From positions 4,450,001 to 4,514,000 of the forward strand of contig NZ_CP118607.1 of assembly GCF_028898945.1 (NCBI RefSeq): a stretch of 64,000 nt of DNA, in the 5' to 3' direction. Positions 23,376-33,213 of the stretch are shown one piece after another. This DNA comes from Pseudomonas sp. PSKL.D1 (GTDB taxonomy: Bacteria; Pseudomonadota; Gammaproteobacteria; Pseudomonadales; Pseudomonadaceae). Each line of letters begins with the position of its first letter. Within the stretch, counting starts at the first letter, position 1. The position numbers were made by a program, and so were the translations under genes. Under the pieces are notes generated by a model that was not told the origin of the DNA, searched no databases, and saw only the letters and a program-made list of their open reading frames with translations.

Positions 23376-24446
23376 TTACAGCATCGGCGCCACACTCGCC
23401 TCCTGCCGCGGCCAGGCATCCAGCACCGCCTTGATCAGCGTCGCCAGCGGGATCGCAAAGAAAATCCCCCAGAACCCCCAAAGCCCGCCAAACAGCAACA
23501 CCGCGCAAATAATCGCCACCGGGTGCAGGCTTACCGCCTCGGAGAACAGCAGCGGCACCAGCACGTTGCCGTCCAGCGCCTGAATGATCGCGTACACCGT
23601 CATCAGGTAGATGAACTGATCACCCCAGCCCCACTGGAACAGCGCAATCAGCGTCACCGGCACCGTGACCACCACGGCCCCCACATACGGCACCACCACC
23701 GACAAGCCCACCAGCAGCGCCAGCAACGCGGCGTAGTTCAGCCCCAGGCTGATGAATGCAATGTAGGTGGCAATGCCGCAAATCAGGATCTCGATGCCCT
23801 TGCCACGAATGTAGTTGGCAATCTGCCGGTTCATTTCGCTGCCGACCCGGTTGATCAACGTGCGCTGACGCGGCAGGTAACCGCTGACCCAACGGCCGAT
23901 CAATTCACGGTCCTTGAGGAAGAAGAACACCAGGATCGGCACCAGCACCAGGTAGATCATGGCATTGACCAACAGCGGCAGGCTCGACAGCGAGAACGTC
24001 AGCGCCCACTGGCCAAATTTGCCGATCTCGCCACGTACCGACTCGATGGCGTGCAAAACCTGCTCGTCCGATACCAGGTGCGGATAGCGCTCCGGAAGCA
24101 GCAACAGCAGCGACTGCCACTTGCCCAGCATGCCGGGCAGCTCATTGAACAAGGTGATCAACTGGTGCCACAGCAGCGGCACCAACACCAGCATGAACAG
24201 CGCCAAGGCCCCCATGAACAGCGCGAACACCAGCGCCACGGCCAGGCGCGTGGGCACCTTAAGCCGCTCCAGGGCGTTGACCAGCCCCTGCATCAGAAAC
24301 GCCAGCACCATGCCCGCCAACACCGGCGCCAGCATGCCGCCCAGGGTGAGCACCACGGTAAACGCCAGAAACAGCAGCACCGCCAGCACCACCGCTTCTT
24401 CATCAGAGAAGTAGCGCTGCATCCAGTCGCGAAGCACTTTGAACAT
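23376..24446 (-). CDS. perM: AI-2E family transporter / PerM permease
   Basis: The protein has 356 residues with about seven or eight hydrophobic segments, including EEAVVLAVLLFLAFTVVLTL at the start and the conserved FFFLKDRELI and YIRGKGIEILICGIATYIA regions of the PerM/YhhQ-type AI-2E exporter family. It is an inner-membrane protein whose substrate is not settled for the family. The tusA-like gene lies 20 nt upstream on the same strand. Confidence 0.88.
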   Translation of the reverse strand: MFKVLRDWMQRYFSDEEAVVLAVLLFLAFTVVLTLGGMLAPVLAGMVLAFLMQGLVNALERLKVPTRLAVALVFALFMGALALFMLVLVPLLWHQLITLFNELPGMLGKWQSLLLLLPERYPHLVSDEQVLHAIESVRGEIGKFGQWALTFSLSSLPLLVNAMIYLVLVPILVFFFLKDRELIGRWVSGYLPRQRTLINRVGSEMNRQIANYIRGKGIEILICGIATYIAFISLGLNYAALLALLVGLSVVVPYVGAVVVTVPVTLIALFQWGWGDQFIYLMTVYAIIQALDGNVLVPLLFSEAVSLHPVAIICAVLLFGGLWGFWGIFFAIPLATLIKAVLDAWPRQEASVAPML

Positions 24447-24466
24447 TGACGATCCTTGGTTGTGAA

Positions 24467-24706
24467 TCAGGCCTTGCGCAGCCAGTAGGTGAAGGTACCG
24501 GCCTCGGCCGTTTCATGCAGCAGCGTATGACCGGCCAGCTTGGCAAAAGTGCGGAAGTCGCGCTGGGAGCCGGCATCCGTGGCAATCACCTTGAGCACCG
24601 CGCCGCTGGCCAGGCGGTTGAGCTCCATCTTTGCCTTGAGCAAAGGCAGTGGGCAATTCAGCCCGCTGGCGTCGAGTTCGGCGTCGCAGGTCAGGGTGTC
24701 ACTCAT
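24467..24706 (-). CDS. tusA: sulfur carrier protein, TusA/SirA family
   Basis: The 79-residue protein has the defining motif LDASGLNCPLPLLKAK, with active-site Cys18 in CPxP. TusA proteins carry sulfur as persulfide from cysteine desulfurase to tRNA thiolation or other pathways. The whole domain is present (beta-alpha-beta-alpha). It is divergent from bepA and upstream of perM. Confidence 0.9.
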   Translation of the reverse strand: MSDTLTCDAELDASGLNCPLPLLKAKMELNRLASGAVLKVIATDAGSQRDFRTFAKLAGHTLLHETAEAGTFTYWLRKA

Positions 24707-24816
24707 TGCAGGTGTCTCCAGAGGCGGTGTCAGGCAGGTTGGCTAGGATACCGCCACTGGTCGCCAACGTGCGAGCGGGCTACAGTAGGGCCTTTGACCC
24801 GACGCGAGCTTCATGC

Positions 24817-26253
24817 ATGAATCTACTGCGCCCTACCCTGTTGACGCTGGCCTGCCTGATGGCCCTCCCCGGCCATGCTGACGACCTGCCATCACTGGGC
24901 GACGCCAGTTCCGCGATCGTCTCGCCCAAACAGGAACACGACCTCGGCCGCGCCTGGCTGAGCCTGCTGCGCGGCCAGGTCAATCAGCTCAACGACCCGC
25001 AGCTCAAGGACTACGTCGAAACCACCGTGTACCGCCTGGCCGAAACCAGCCAGCTGCAGGACCGGCGCCTGGAGTTTATCCTGATCGACAGCCGCGAGCT
25101 CAACGCCTTTGCGGCCCCAGGCGGCATCGTCGGCGTCAACGGTGGCCTGTTCCTCAATGCCCAGACCGAAGGCGAGTATGCCTCGGTGCTGGCTCACGAA
25201 CTGGCGCACTTGTCCCAGCGCCACTTTGCCCGAGGTGTCGAAGCCCAGCAGCGCATGCAGCTGCCGATGATGGCCGCGCTGCTGGCCGGTATCGTGCTGG
25301 CTGCGGGGGGCGCTGGCGACGCTGGCATCGGCATGATTGCCGGCACCCAGGCGGCGGCCATCCAGGAGCAGCGGCGCTTCTCGCGGCAAAACGAGCAAGA
25401 AGCCGACCGCATCGGCATCCAGAACCTGGAAAAGGCCGGTTACGACCCGCGCAACATGCCGACCATGTTCGAGCGCCTGGCACGTCAGTACCGCTACGAT
25501 GCCAAACCACCCGAATTTTTGCTGACTCACCCGGTTACCGAGTCGCGTATCGCCGACACCCGCAACCGCGCCGAACAGGCGCCCAAGGGCGGCGTCGAAG
25601 ACAGCATGCGCTACCAGCTGATTCGTGCACGGGTGGCACTGACCTATGAAGGCACCCCGGGCCTGGCCGCCAAGCGCTTCCGCGCCCAACTGGACGAAGA
25701 CCCCAAGCTGGACGCTGCCCGTTACGGCCTTGCGCTGGCCCAGATCAAGGGCGGCCAGCTCAACGAAGCACGCGAAAACCTGAAGCCGCTGCTGGCCAAG
25801 GCGCCCAACGACATCACTTACAACCTGGCGCAGATCGACCTGGACATCACCAACAATCGTTTGGCCGATGCCCAGCAACGGGCCGAGCGGATGCAGGGTT
25901 TGTATCCGGGCAATTACCCGCTCAAGCAAGTGCGCGCCGACCTGCTGGTCAAGCAGAAGAAACCGGCCGAGGCCGAGAAGGTGCTGGACGATTTGCTCAA
26001 AAGCCGGCCGGACGACCCGGACGTGTGGTACGACGTGGCCGAAGTGCGCGGCCTTTCGGGCAACACCATTGGCCTGCACCGGGCGCGGGCGGAGTACTTC
26101 ACGTTGGTGGGGGATTTTGACCAGGCGATCCAGCAGCTGGACTACGCCAAGCGCCGGGCGGGCAGCAACTTCCCGTTGTCGTCACAGATTGATCAGCGCC
26201 AGCGCGAGATCATGGAACAGCAGCGGATGGTGCGGGAGATGATGGGGCGTTGA
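24817..26253 (+). CDS. bepA: periplasmic M48 metalloprotease with TPR domain (BepA-like)
   Basis: The protein has 478 residues from ATG 24817. A signal peptide MNLLRPTLLTLACLMALPGHA precedes the mature part. The zinc protease motif is HELAH at 127-131 with the third ligand in NEQEADRIG. The C-terminal half (about 270-478) is a TPR array. BepA helps LptD and other outer-membrane proteins fold and degrades stalled ones. The frame extends 56 codons upstream, but those overlap the divergent gene's control region and lack a signal. Confidence 0.92.
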   Translation: MNLLRPTLLTLACLMALPGHADDLPSLGDASSAIVSPKQEHDLGRAWLSLLRGQVNQLNDPQLKDYVETTVYRLAETSQLQDRRLEFILIDSRELNAFAAPGGIVGVNGGLFLNAQTEGEYASVLAHELAHLSQRHFARGVEAQQRMQLPMMAALLAGIVLAAGGAGDAGIGMIAGTQAAAIQEQRRFSRQNEQEADRIGIQNLEKAGYDPRNMPTMFERLARQYRYDAKPPEFLLTHPVTESRIADTRNRAEQAPKGGVEDSMRYQLIRARVALTYEGTPGLAAKRFRAQLDEDPKLDAARYGLALAQIKGGQLNEARENLKPLLAKAPNDITYNLAQIDLDITNNRLADAQQRAERMQGLYPGNYPLKQVRADLLVKQKKPAEAEKVLDDLLKSRPDDPDVWYDVAEVRGLSGNTIGLHRARAEYFTLVGDFDQAIQQLDYAKRRAGSNFPLSSQIDQRQREIMEQQRMVREMMGR

Positions 26254-26260
26254 GCATGTT

Positions 26261-26364
26261 GGGGGCGCTTTGCGCCCCATCGCGGATAAATCCGCTCCTA
26301 CAATGGGATCGCATTTCCCTGTAGGAGCGGATTTATCCGCGATAGGGCCGCAAAGCGGCCCCCG
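26261..26364. repeat. compound palindromes with inverted REP pair, bepA–nadA
   Basis: GGGGGCGCTTTGCGCCCC, then an inverted REP pair with TCGCGGATAAATCCGC, then GGGCCGCAAAGCGGCCC. It lies between the convergent stops of bepA and nadA and probably acts as a bidirectional terminator. Confidence 0.85.
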
Positions 26365-26370
26365 GCAATA

Positions 26371-27429
26371 TCAGGCATTACCCGAAAGCTTCAACCGCGC
26401 TGCCTGGGTAAAGTCCAGCATCCGGTTCAACGGTTTGATCGCCTTGGGCACCAACGCCGGGTCCACAAAAATCTCGTCCCCGCCATTACGCAAACAGTGC
26501 AGCACCCGCTCCAGGGTGTTCATCGCCATCCACGGGCAGTGCGCGCAACTGCGGCAAGCCGCACCGTTGCCAGCCGTCGGCGCTTCGACGAATTCCTTGT
26601 CCGGGCACAACTGCTGCATCTTGTAGAAGATGCCGCGGTCGGTGGCGACAATGAACGTCTTGTTCGGCAGGGTTTGCGCAGCCTTGATCAGCTGGCTGGT
26701 AGAGCCCACCGCATCGGCCAGCTCGATCACCGACTCTGGCGACTCAGGGTGCACCAGAATGGCCGCATCCGGGTACAGCGCCTTCATGTCGGCCAACTGG
26801 CGCGACTTGAACTCTTCGTGAACGATGCACGCGCCATCCCACAACAACATGTCGGCGCCGGTCTGCTTCTGAATGTAGCGACCCAGGTGCTGGTCCGGGC
26901 CCCAGATGATGGTTTCGCCGTTATCCATCAGGCTTTCGACGATTTCCAGCGCACAGCTGGAGGTTACCACCCAGTCGGCTCGGGCCTTCACGGCAGCGGA
27001 GGTGTTGGCATAGACCACCACGGTGCGCTCGGGGTGCTGGTCGCAGAAGGCCGAGAACTCTTCGACCGGGCAACCAAGGTCGAGCGAGCAGGTGGCCTCC
27101 AGCGTGGGCATCAGCACGCGCTTTTCAGGGGTGAGAATCTTGGCGGTCTCGCCCATGAAGCGCACGCCGGCAACGATGACGGTTTCGGCGGGGTGGTTCT
27201 TGCCGAAACGGGCCATTTCCAGCGAGTCGGACACACACCCGCCGGTTTCTTCAGCCAGGGCCTGGATAACCGGGTCGCAATAGTAATGGGCAACCAGCAC
27301 GGCGTTCTGCGCCTTCAGCTCGGCAGCAATGGCCGCACGGTATTCGGCCTCCTGCTCAGCGGTCAGCGGGTTGGGCTGCTTGGCGTCAAGGTGGGCCTGA
27401 ACCAACAGGCGTTCGGAAATCTGGGTCAT
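26371..27429 (-). CDS. nadA: quinolinate synthase A
   Basis: The protein has 352 residues. It contains [35 protein letters not shown], and [17 protein letters not shown] near the C-terminus; three of these cysteines bind the [4Fe-4S] cluster. It condenses iminoaspartate and dihydroxyacetone phosphate to quinolinate for NAD synthesis. It is a single gene, convergent with bepA. Confidence 0.97.
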   Translation of the reverse strand: MTQISERLLVQAHLDAKQPNPLTAEQEAEYRAAIAAELKAQNAVLVAHYYCDPVIQALAEETGGCVSDSLEMARFGKNHPAETVIVAGVRFMGETAKILTPEKRVLMPTLEATCSLDLGCPVEEFSAFCDQHPERTVVVYANTSAAVKARADWVVTSSCALEIVESLMDNGETIIWGPDQHLGRYIQKQTGADMLLWDGACIVHEEFKSRQLADMKALYPDAAILVHPESPESVIELADAVGSTSQLIKAAQTLPNKTFIVATDRGIFYKMQQLCPDKEFVEAPTAGNGAACRSCAHCPWMAMNTLERVLHCLRNGGDEIFVDPALVPKAIKPLNRMLDFTQAARLKLSGNA

Positions 27430-27613
27430 GATCGCTGGACCTGCAGGCGCGCGCGCGCGTCAAATCGAGTGTATCACCCGGCCCTGGCAGATCGGCTAAG
27501 GGCGCCGGACGGCAGGCATGCCGCCACGGCCCTCTGCGGGCGCGGATTATTATCGGACGCCGAAGGCTACAGACAAACGAGGGAATTCTAAAGGGGTTTT
27601 TGCAGTGCCTGCG

Positions 27614-27653
27614 CCGGCCTCTTCGCGGGTAAACCCGCTCCCACAGGAGGCCG
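27614..27653. repeat. single REP unit (GCGGGTAAACCCGC class)
   Basis: CCGGCCTCTTCGCGGGTAAA continues to an inverted ACAGGAGGCCGG end. It lies just after the DUF945 gene stop (reading -). Confidence 0.8.
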
Positions 27654-27669
27654 GTGCAGGTTCAATTCA

Positions 27670-29178
27670 TCACCCCTGCGGCTGCATCGCCGCAAAATGC
27701 GCGGCCAGAATCATGGCAAACTCTTCAACGGTCATCTTCTTGCCGTTGAAGTCCACCATGCCATCGGCGTAGTGCAGGCTCGACACCACATCACTGCCCT
27801 GCACCGTGGCCATGCCGCTCTGCAGCGCCATCATGCCGACCATCTCGCCCGCCTGGCTGGATTGCATGGCAATCGCCTGGGCGTCGGTCTGGCCATCCAG
27901 CAGGGCCTGCAGGGTCGCCAGGTCACCAATCATCGGCTTGGACAGGGTCAGCTTGCTCTTCACCTGGGTGATCAGTTGCTTGGTCAGCTGGTCCGGTGGC
28001 AGGTCGAACGAGGTTGGGCTGGCGAAGTCCATCGACAGGTTGAAGCGGCTTTCGCCATTGGCGGTCTTGAACGACAGGTTTTCCACGGCCAATTGCGGTT
28101 TGGAGGCCAGCAACTGCTTCACATCACCCTGGAACTTGGCCTTCTCGGCTTCATCCATGGGGATTTCCGGCAACGGCTGCCCGGCGGCGGCGGCCTGCTG
28201 GAACTCCGGCATGTGCGCCTGGTACCACTGGGCCAGCGACTGCCAGGCCTGGGCATTGATCGACTTGATGCTGACGCCCATCTGAGCGCTGCCGACCTTG
28301 CGGCCGTCCCAGGTGATGTCTGCAAGCTTGTAGTCCACACGGCCACCCACGGTGTCCGGGCCGTCGAGTGTCTGCAAGACGTTCTGCTCGATGCCCTTGA
28401 TCAGCAGCACTTGCTGCTTGGGCCCCAGCGTGGCTTTGGCTTCAGACAACAGCAGGTCGACATTGCCGACATAGATGGCATCGTGCTTGGTTGCAGCCAG
28501 GTTGCCCCCCAGCTTCAGGCCCGTCAGTTCGAACGTGGCCGGTGGATTGTCTTCGCCCACCAGCGTCATCGCAAAGCGCTCGGCGCTGCCATGGAACCTG
28601 GACGCCTTGCCATCGCGGTCCCCGCTCGCCTCAAGGCGCATGCCGGAAAACTCAAGAGTCGTGCCGTTGGCTTCGGTGAGCTTGACCGGCGCGAGGATGA
28701 TTTCGCCATCGGCGCCGCCATCGAAGCCCAGGCTGGTCTGTGAGGTCAGCGGCACCCTGTCGCCCGCGGCGGCGTACCAGGGGGCGGTGAAATCATCCTT
28801 GTCCAGGCTGCTGTTGCTGGCGGCCAGCACCGGCATCAGCTTGAACGACTTGACCCGCGACCACGGGAACGGGCCGTGTTCGATCTGGTCAGTGATGCCC
28901 ACCTCGAAATTGACCGCCTCACCATCGGACAGATGAACGTCTTTTACCTTCAGGCGATAGTGCGCGGTGCTGGAGAAAAAGCGTTGGTCCAGCGAGGCCA
29001 GCTCGACGGTCATGCTGCCGCCCACCCCGACCAGGGCCTTTTCCAGCTGCGTATTGCCGCGCGCGATGGCGTGCTCCAGTTCGCCGGGCAGCTGCTTGCC
29101 GGTGTACCAGGCGCCAGCGGTGGTGACGACGGCAATGGCGACGGCCAGGCCGGAAAGGATGCCTACTGATTTCTTCAT
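27670..29178 (-). CDS. DUF945 (YdgA-like) protein
   Basis: The protein has 502 residues from ATG 29178 (MKKSVGILSGLAVAIAVVTT), which gives an N-terminal membrane anchor or signal; the longer frame adds 50 basic residues of no family. The remainder is a long periplasmic beta-rich region typical of YdgA/DUF945, with repeated HYRLKV and LELGG-type strands. Function is unknown; in E. coli YdgA is an inner-membrane-attached periplasmic protein. No operon partner. Confidence 0.85.
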   Translation of the reverse strand: MKKSVGILSGLAVAIAVVTTAGAWYTGKQLPGELEHAIARGNTQLEKALVGVGGSMTVELASLDQRFFSSTAHYRLKVKDVHLSDGEAVNFEVGITDQIEHGPFPWSRVKSFKLMPVLAASNSSLDKDDFTAPWYAAAGDRVPLTSQTSLGFDGGADGEIILAPVKLTEANGTTLEFSGMRLEASGDRDGKASRFHGSAERFAMTLVGEDNPPATFELTGLKLGGNLAATKHDAIYVGNVDLLLSEAKATLGPKQQVLLIKGIEQNVLQTLDGPDTVGGRVDYKLADITWDGRKVGSAQMGVSIKSINAQAWQSLAQWYQAHMPEFQQAAAAGQPLPEIPMDEAEKAKFQGDVKQLLASKPQLAVENLSFKTANGESRFNLSMDFASPTSFDLPPDQLTKQLITQVKSKLTLSKPMIGDLATLQALLDGQTDAQAIAMQSSQAGEMVGMMALQSGMATVQGSDVVSSLHYADGMVDFNGKKMTVEEFAMILAAHFAAMQPQG

Positions 29179-29626
29179 GAATAGAACCGATTGATGTCCG
29201 TATGGGCTTGCTCGAGGCTGAAGAATATCACGGGGGCTCGCCCGTGTTCGGAGGGGAAGCCCGGCGCCTGGCTCCGCCGCGTCATCCTTGTGCCAACGTT
29301 CAATTTTACGAACATCCGAATCGATCAAAACCGCAAAAAAGCGCGCAAAAACCGAACATGGCGGCTAAAAAATCGATAAAAATTTCAAATTGGTAACATC
29401 TTGTCATGTTTAACTTGACGCCCTCCTACCAATCGTTTTTTATTTTCACCACCTCGCCCAGCGCCCGACCCACGAAGAAGAAAAAGCCGCGCCGTCATGA
29501 TGCCCGTACGCCCCTGCCCGCACGCCTCACCTTCCTCGCCACGGCACTGCCAGCCCGGCACCAGCGCCTAGCCCGCGCTTACCTCTGCTCCAACATAAAA
29601 GGTGAACAACATGGAGCCACATCAGC
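29179..29626. other. divergent control region between DUF945 gene and puuP
   Basis: It holds an AT-rich stretch at 29300-29420 that probably contains promoters for both genes, and a short reading frame of eight codons (29611-29637) with AAAGGTG upstream that overlaps the puuP start. No larger gene is seen. Confidence 0.5.
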
Positions 29627-30979
29627 ATGCAGAATGACCACAACGCCACCGGCAACGGCCAGTTCCGTAAATCCCTGCGCCTCTGGCACGTGGTCATCAT
29701 TGGTTTGGCGTACCTCACGCCAATGACCGTGTTCGACACTTTCGGCATCGTGTCCGGTATTACCTCCGGTCACGTTCCCAGCGCCTACTTGCTGGCATTG
29801 GCCGGCATCCTGTTCACCGCCGTGAGTTATGGCACGCTTGTGCGCCGTTTCCCACAATCCGGCTCGGCCTATACCTACACCCAACGCGCCATCAACCCGC
29901 ATGTAGGCTTTTTGGTGGGCTGGTCGTCGCTGCTGGATTACCTGCTGCTGCCCATGGTCAACGCCCTGCTGGCCAAGCTGTACCTTTCGGCGATGTTCCC
30001 CGAGGTGCCGGCATGGATGTGGGTGGCCGGCTTCGTCACCCTGATCAGCCTCATCAACATGCGCAGCATCAACCTGGTGGCGCATTTCAACCTGCTGTTC
30101 GTGGCCGTACAGCTGGTGATCATGTCGGTGTTCATTTACCTCTGCGTGCGCGGCCTGGACCAGGGCGAGGGCCTTGGCACCGTATGGAGCCTCACGCCTT
30201 TCAGCGACCCGCAGACGCAACTGAGCGCACTGGCCGCCGGCGCGACCATCCTGTGCTTCTCGTTCCTGGGCTTTGACGCGGTCACCTGCCTGTCCGAAGA
30301 AACCAAAGACCCGGGCAAGATCATCCCACGGGCGATCTTCCTCACTGCGCTGATCGGCGGGGTCGTGTTCATTGCCGTTTCCTACTTCATGCAGGCTTAC
30401 TTCCCGAGCAACGCCCGCTTCCACGACCCGGAAGCCGCCTTGCCGGAAATCGCACTGTATGTGGGTGGCAAGCTGTTCCAGTCGATTTTCATCGCGTGCA
30501 CCGTGATCAACACCATCGCCTCCGGCCTGGCGTCGCAAACCAGCGTATCGCGCCTGCTGTACGTGATGGGCCGCGATAATGTAATCCCGAGCGGCGTGTT
30601 CGCCCGCCTGCATTCGCGCTACAAGACCCCGGTGGTGAACATTGCCGTGGTGGGCGTAATTGCCATGTCGGCAATCTTCTTCGACCTGGTTACTGCCACC
30701 TCGATCATCAACTTCGGCGCGCTGGTAGCCTTCAGCTTCGTCAACCTGTCGGTGATCTGCCACTGCTACCTGCGCGAAGGCAACCGCAATGGCCTGGCCA
30801 ACAAGATGAAGTACCTGGTGATGCCGACCATCGGCTTCTGCATCATCGCCAAGCTGTGGCTGGACCTGAACGAGCACTCGCTCGTGTTCGGCGGCATCTG
30901 GGCATTGCTGGGCCTGCTGCATTTGGCCTGGCTGACCAAAGCCTTCCGGGTGGCCCCGCCCAACTACATCGCCGAATGA
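29627..30979 (+). CDS. puuP: putrescine importer, APC family (PuuP-like)
   Basis: The protein has 450 residues and about 12 membrane helices. The N-terminal region [18 protein letters not shown], the [19 protein letters not shown] segment and [16 protein letters not shown] match E. coli PuuP closely in remembered sequence. It would import putrescine with protons. GGAG lies 10 nt before ATG 29627, inside a short overlapping reading frame. The following gene is a polyamine-type chemoreceptor, which supports the assignment. Confidence 0.85.
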   Translation: MQNDHNATGNGQFRKSLRLWHVVIIGLAYLTPMTVFDTFGIVSGITSGHVPSAYLLALAGILFTAVSYGTLVRRFPQSGSAYTYTQRAINPHVGFLVGWSSLLDYLLLPMVNALLAKLYLSAMFPEVPAWMWVAGFVTLISLINMRSINLVAHFNLLFVAVQLVIMSVFIYLCVRGLDQGEGLGTVWSLTPFSDPQTQLSALAAGATILCFSFLGFDAVTCLSEETKDPGKIIPRAIFLTALIGGVVFIAVSYFMQAYFPSNARFHDPEAALPEIALYVGGKLFQSIFIACTVINTIASGLASQTSVSRLLYVMGRDNVIPSGVFARLHSRYKTPVVNIAVVGVIAMSAIFFDLVTATSIINFGALVAFSFVNLSVICHCYLREGNRNGLANKMKYLVMPTIGFCIIAKLWLDLNEHSLVFGGIWALLGLLHLAWLTKAFRVAPPNYIAE

Positions 30980-30996
30980 ACCACGTCACCAACAAC

Positions 30997-31022
30997 GCCC
31001 GCGCCTGAACGCGGGCGTTGTG
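30997..31022 (+). terminator. terminator after puuP
   Basis: ACGCCCGCG pairs with CGCGGGCGT around CTGAA, followed by TGTG rather than a long U-tract, so termination may be partial before mcpU. Confidence 0.55.
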
Positions 31023-31045
31023 CGTGTCAGATAAGGAACGCCCCG

Positions 31046-33109
31046 ATGCTGCGTCGCCTCTCCATCCAGTGGAAAATCACCCTGCTTGCCGGCCTGTGCC
31101 TGCTGGCCATCGTCGCCGTGCTGGTCGCCACCTCGCTGAGCCAGGCCCGGCGCAGCGCGGCGCTGGTCAACCAGGCCAACACCGAAATGCTCGACCACAG
31201 CGCCCGTCTGCGCCTGCAGGCCCACGCCGAGACCCAGGCGCTGCGCGTGCAGCGCTACTTCATGGACGCCTACCAGTACGCCAACGGCTTTGCCCGGCTG
31301 GTGCAGGTGCTCAAGGCCCAGGGCGGCAACGACCTGCGCGGCGAACTCACCCGGCAAGCCCGTGCCAGCCTGGCAGGCAACCCCGACGTGATCGGCCTGT
31401 ACCTGGTGTTCCAGCCCAATGCACTGGACCAGAAGGACAACCAGTTCATCGCTCATGACAACGTTGGCAGCAACGAAACCGGACGCTTCTCGCTGTATTG
31501 GTCTCAGCCTCAGCCCGGCGAGCTGGAACAGGAAGCCATGCCCGAATCCATGCTCGGCGACAACAGCATCGGCACCAACGGCCTGGCAAAAAATCGCTGG
31601 CTGACCTGCCCGCAGGAAACCGCCAGGGCTTGCGTGCTGGAACCCTACCTCGACGACGTCAACGGCCAGCAAGTGCTGATGACCAGCATCGCCCTGCCAC
31701 TGCTGGAAAACGGCAAGGTCGTGGGTGTGATCGGCCTGGACATCGGCCTGAACAACCTGCAGCAACTGAGCCTGGATGGTCGCCAGGAGCTGTTTGACGG
31801 CCAGGGGCAGGTGAGCATCGTCAGCCATGCGGGCCTGTTGGCTGGGCACAGCCGCGACGCCAGCAAGCTGGGCCATGCGCTTGATCAGGACGTGGCGCAA
31901 GGCGTACTGCGGATCGCCAGGCCATTCGCCCCCATCCCTGAAGCTGCGCCTTGGCAAGTGACGCTGGAGCTGCCCGAAGCGGTACTGCAGGCCCCGGCCG
32001 TCGCCCTCAACCAGCGCCTGGACGCTCACAACCACAGCGCCAACCTCAGCAGCCTGCTGATTGGCCTGGGCGCGGCCATCGCTGGCCTGCTGTTGGTGTG
32101 GCTGACCGCACGCGGCGTTACCCGGCCGATTCTGGCGGTGGCCGCCCGCCTGGAAGACATCGCCAGCGGCGAAGGCGACCTCACCCGCCGCCTGGACTAC
32201 GCCCGCCAGGATGAACTGGGCCAGTTGACCGGCTGGTTCAACCGCTTCCTCGACAAGCTCCAGCCCATCATTGCCCAAGTCAAAGGTTCGCTGCACGAAG
32301 CGCGCGGCACCGCGGACCAGTCTGCTGCCATTGCCGCCCAGACCAGTAACGGCATGCAACAGCAGCAGCGTGAAATCGAGCAGGTGGCCACCGCCGCCAA
32401 TGAGATGAGCGCTACCGCCCAGGATGTCGCCCACAACGCCTCGCAGGCCGCGCAAGCCGCACGCGGTGCCGACCAGGCCAGCCGCGAAGGCCTGCAGCTG
32501 ATTGCCAGCACCCGCCAGACCATCGACCAATTGGCCAGCGGCATGGACAGCGCCATGGATGAAGCGCGCGCACTGGAGCAGCGCAGCGAACAGATCGGCT
32601 CGGTACTGGAGGTCATTCGCGCCATCGCCGAACAAACCAACTTGCTCGCCCTCAACGCCGCCATCGAAGCGGCACGCGCTGGGGAAGCCGGGCGTGGCTT
32701 TGCCGTGGTTGCCGACGAAGTACGCAGCCTGGCGCAGCGCACACAGGTTTCCGTCGAGGAAATCCGCCAGGTGATTGAAGGCCTGCAGCAAGGCACCCAG
32801 GATGTAGTGGGGGCCATGCACGAAGGCCAGCGCCAGGCGCAGACCAGTGCCACCCGCATGGAACAGGCGCTACCGGCGTTGCAGCGCATCGGCGAAGCAG
32901 TGGCGGTGATCAGCGACATGAACCTGCAAATTGCCTCGGCAGCCGAGGAGCAGAGCGCGGTGGCCGAAGAGGTGAACCGCAACGTGGCAGGCATTCGCGA
33001 CGTAACCGAATCGCTGTCGGGGCAGGCGGATGAGTCTGCCCGCATCAGCCAGGCGTTGAACCGCCTGGCTAACCAGCAACAGGCGCTGATGGAGCAGTTT
33101 CGCGTCTAG
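31046..33109 (+). CDS. mcpU: methyl-accepting chemotaxis protein (McpU-like polyamine receptor)
   Basis: The protein has 687 residues: a first membrane helix at about 10-30, a periplasmic dCache-type sensor at 35-330 ([20 protein letters not shown]), a second helix at about 335-357, HAMP, and a signalling domain with [19 protein letters not shown]. It controls the flagellar motor through CheA. McpU of P. putida, a putrescine receptor, is known to lie beside a permease gene in this chromosomal neighbourhood; position next to puuP supports that identity. The ligand is inferred. Confidence 0.8.
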   Translation: MLRRLSIQWKITLLAGLCLLAIVAVLVATSLSQARRSAALVNQANTEMLDHSARLRLQAHAETQALRVQRYFMDAYQYANGFARLVQVLKAQGGNDLRGELTRQARASLAGNPDVIGLYLVFQPNALDQKDNQFIAHDNVGSNETGRFSLYWSQPQPGELEQEAMPESMLGDNSIGTNGLAKNRWLTCPQETARACVLEPYLDDVNGQQVLMTSIALPLLENGKVVGVIGLDIGLNNLQQLSLDGRQELFDGQGQVSIVSHAGLLAGHSRDASKLGHALDQDVAQGVLRIARPFAPIPEAAPWQVTLELPEAVLQAPAVALNQRLDAHNHSANLSSLLIGLGAAIAGLLLVWLTARGVTRPILAVAARLEDIASGEGDLTRRLDYARQDELGQLTGWFNRFLDKLQPIIAQVKGSLHEARGTADQSAAIAAQTSNGMQQQQREIEQVATAANEMSATAQDVAHNASQAAQAARGADQASREGLQLIASTRQTIDQLASGMDSAMDEARALEQRSEQIGSVLEVIRAIAEQTNLLALNAAIEAARAGEAGRGFAVVADEVRSLAQRTQVSVEEIRQVIEGLQQGTQDVVGAMHEGQRQAQTSATRMEQALPALQRIGEAVAVISDMNLQIASAAEEQSAVAEEVNRNVAGIRDVTESLSGQADESARISQALNRLANQQQALMEQFRV

Positions 33110-33117
33110 TCTGTGAG

Positions 33118-33172
33118 ATAAATCCGCCCCTACACGCGACTGCAACCTGTAGGAGCGGATTTATCCGCGATG
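33118..33172. repeat. inverted REP pair after mcpU
   Basis: AGATAAATCCGCCCCTACA is followed by its inverted partner TGTAGGAGCGGATTTATCC. The left arm is degenerate. Confidence 0.75.
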
Positions 33173-33213
33173 AGGCCCGCGCAGGCACCCCACCTTCTGA
33201 ATGAGTTAGAACC

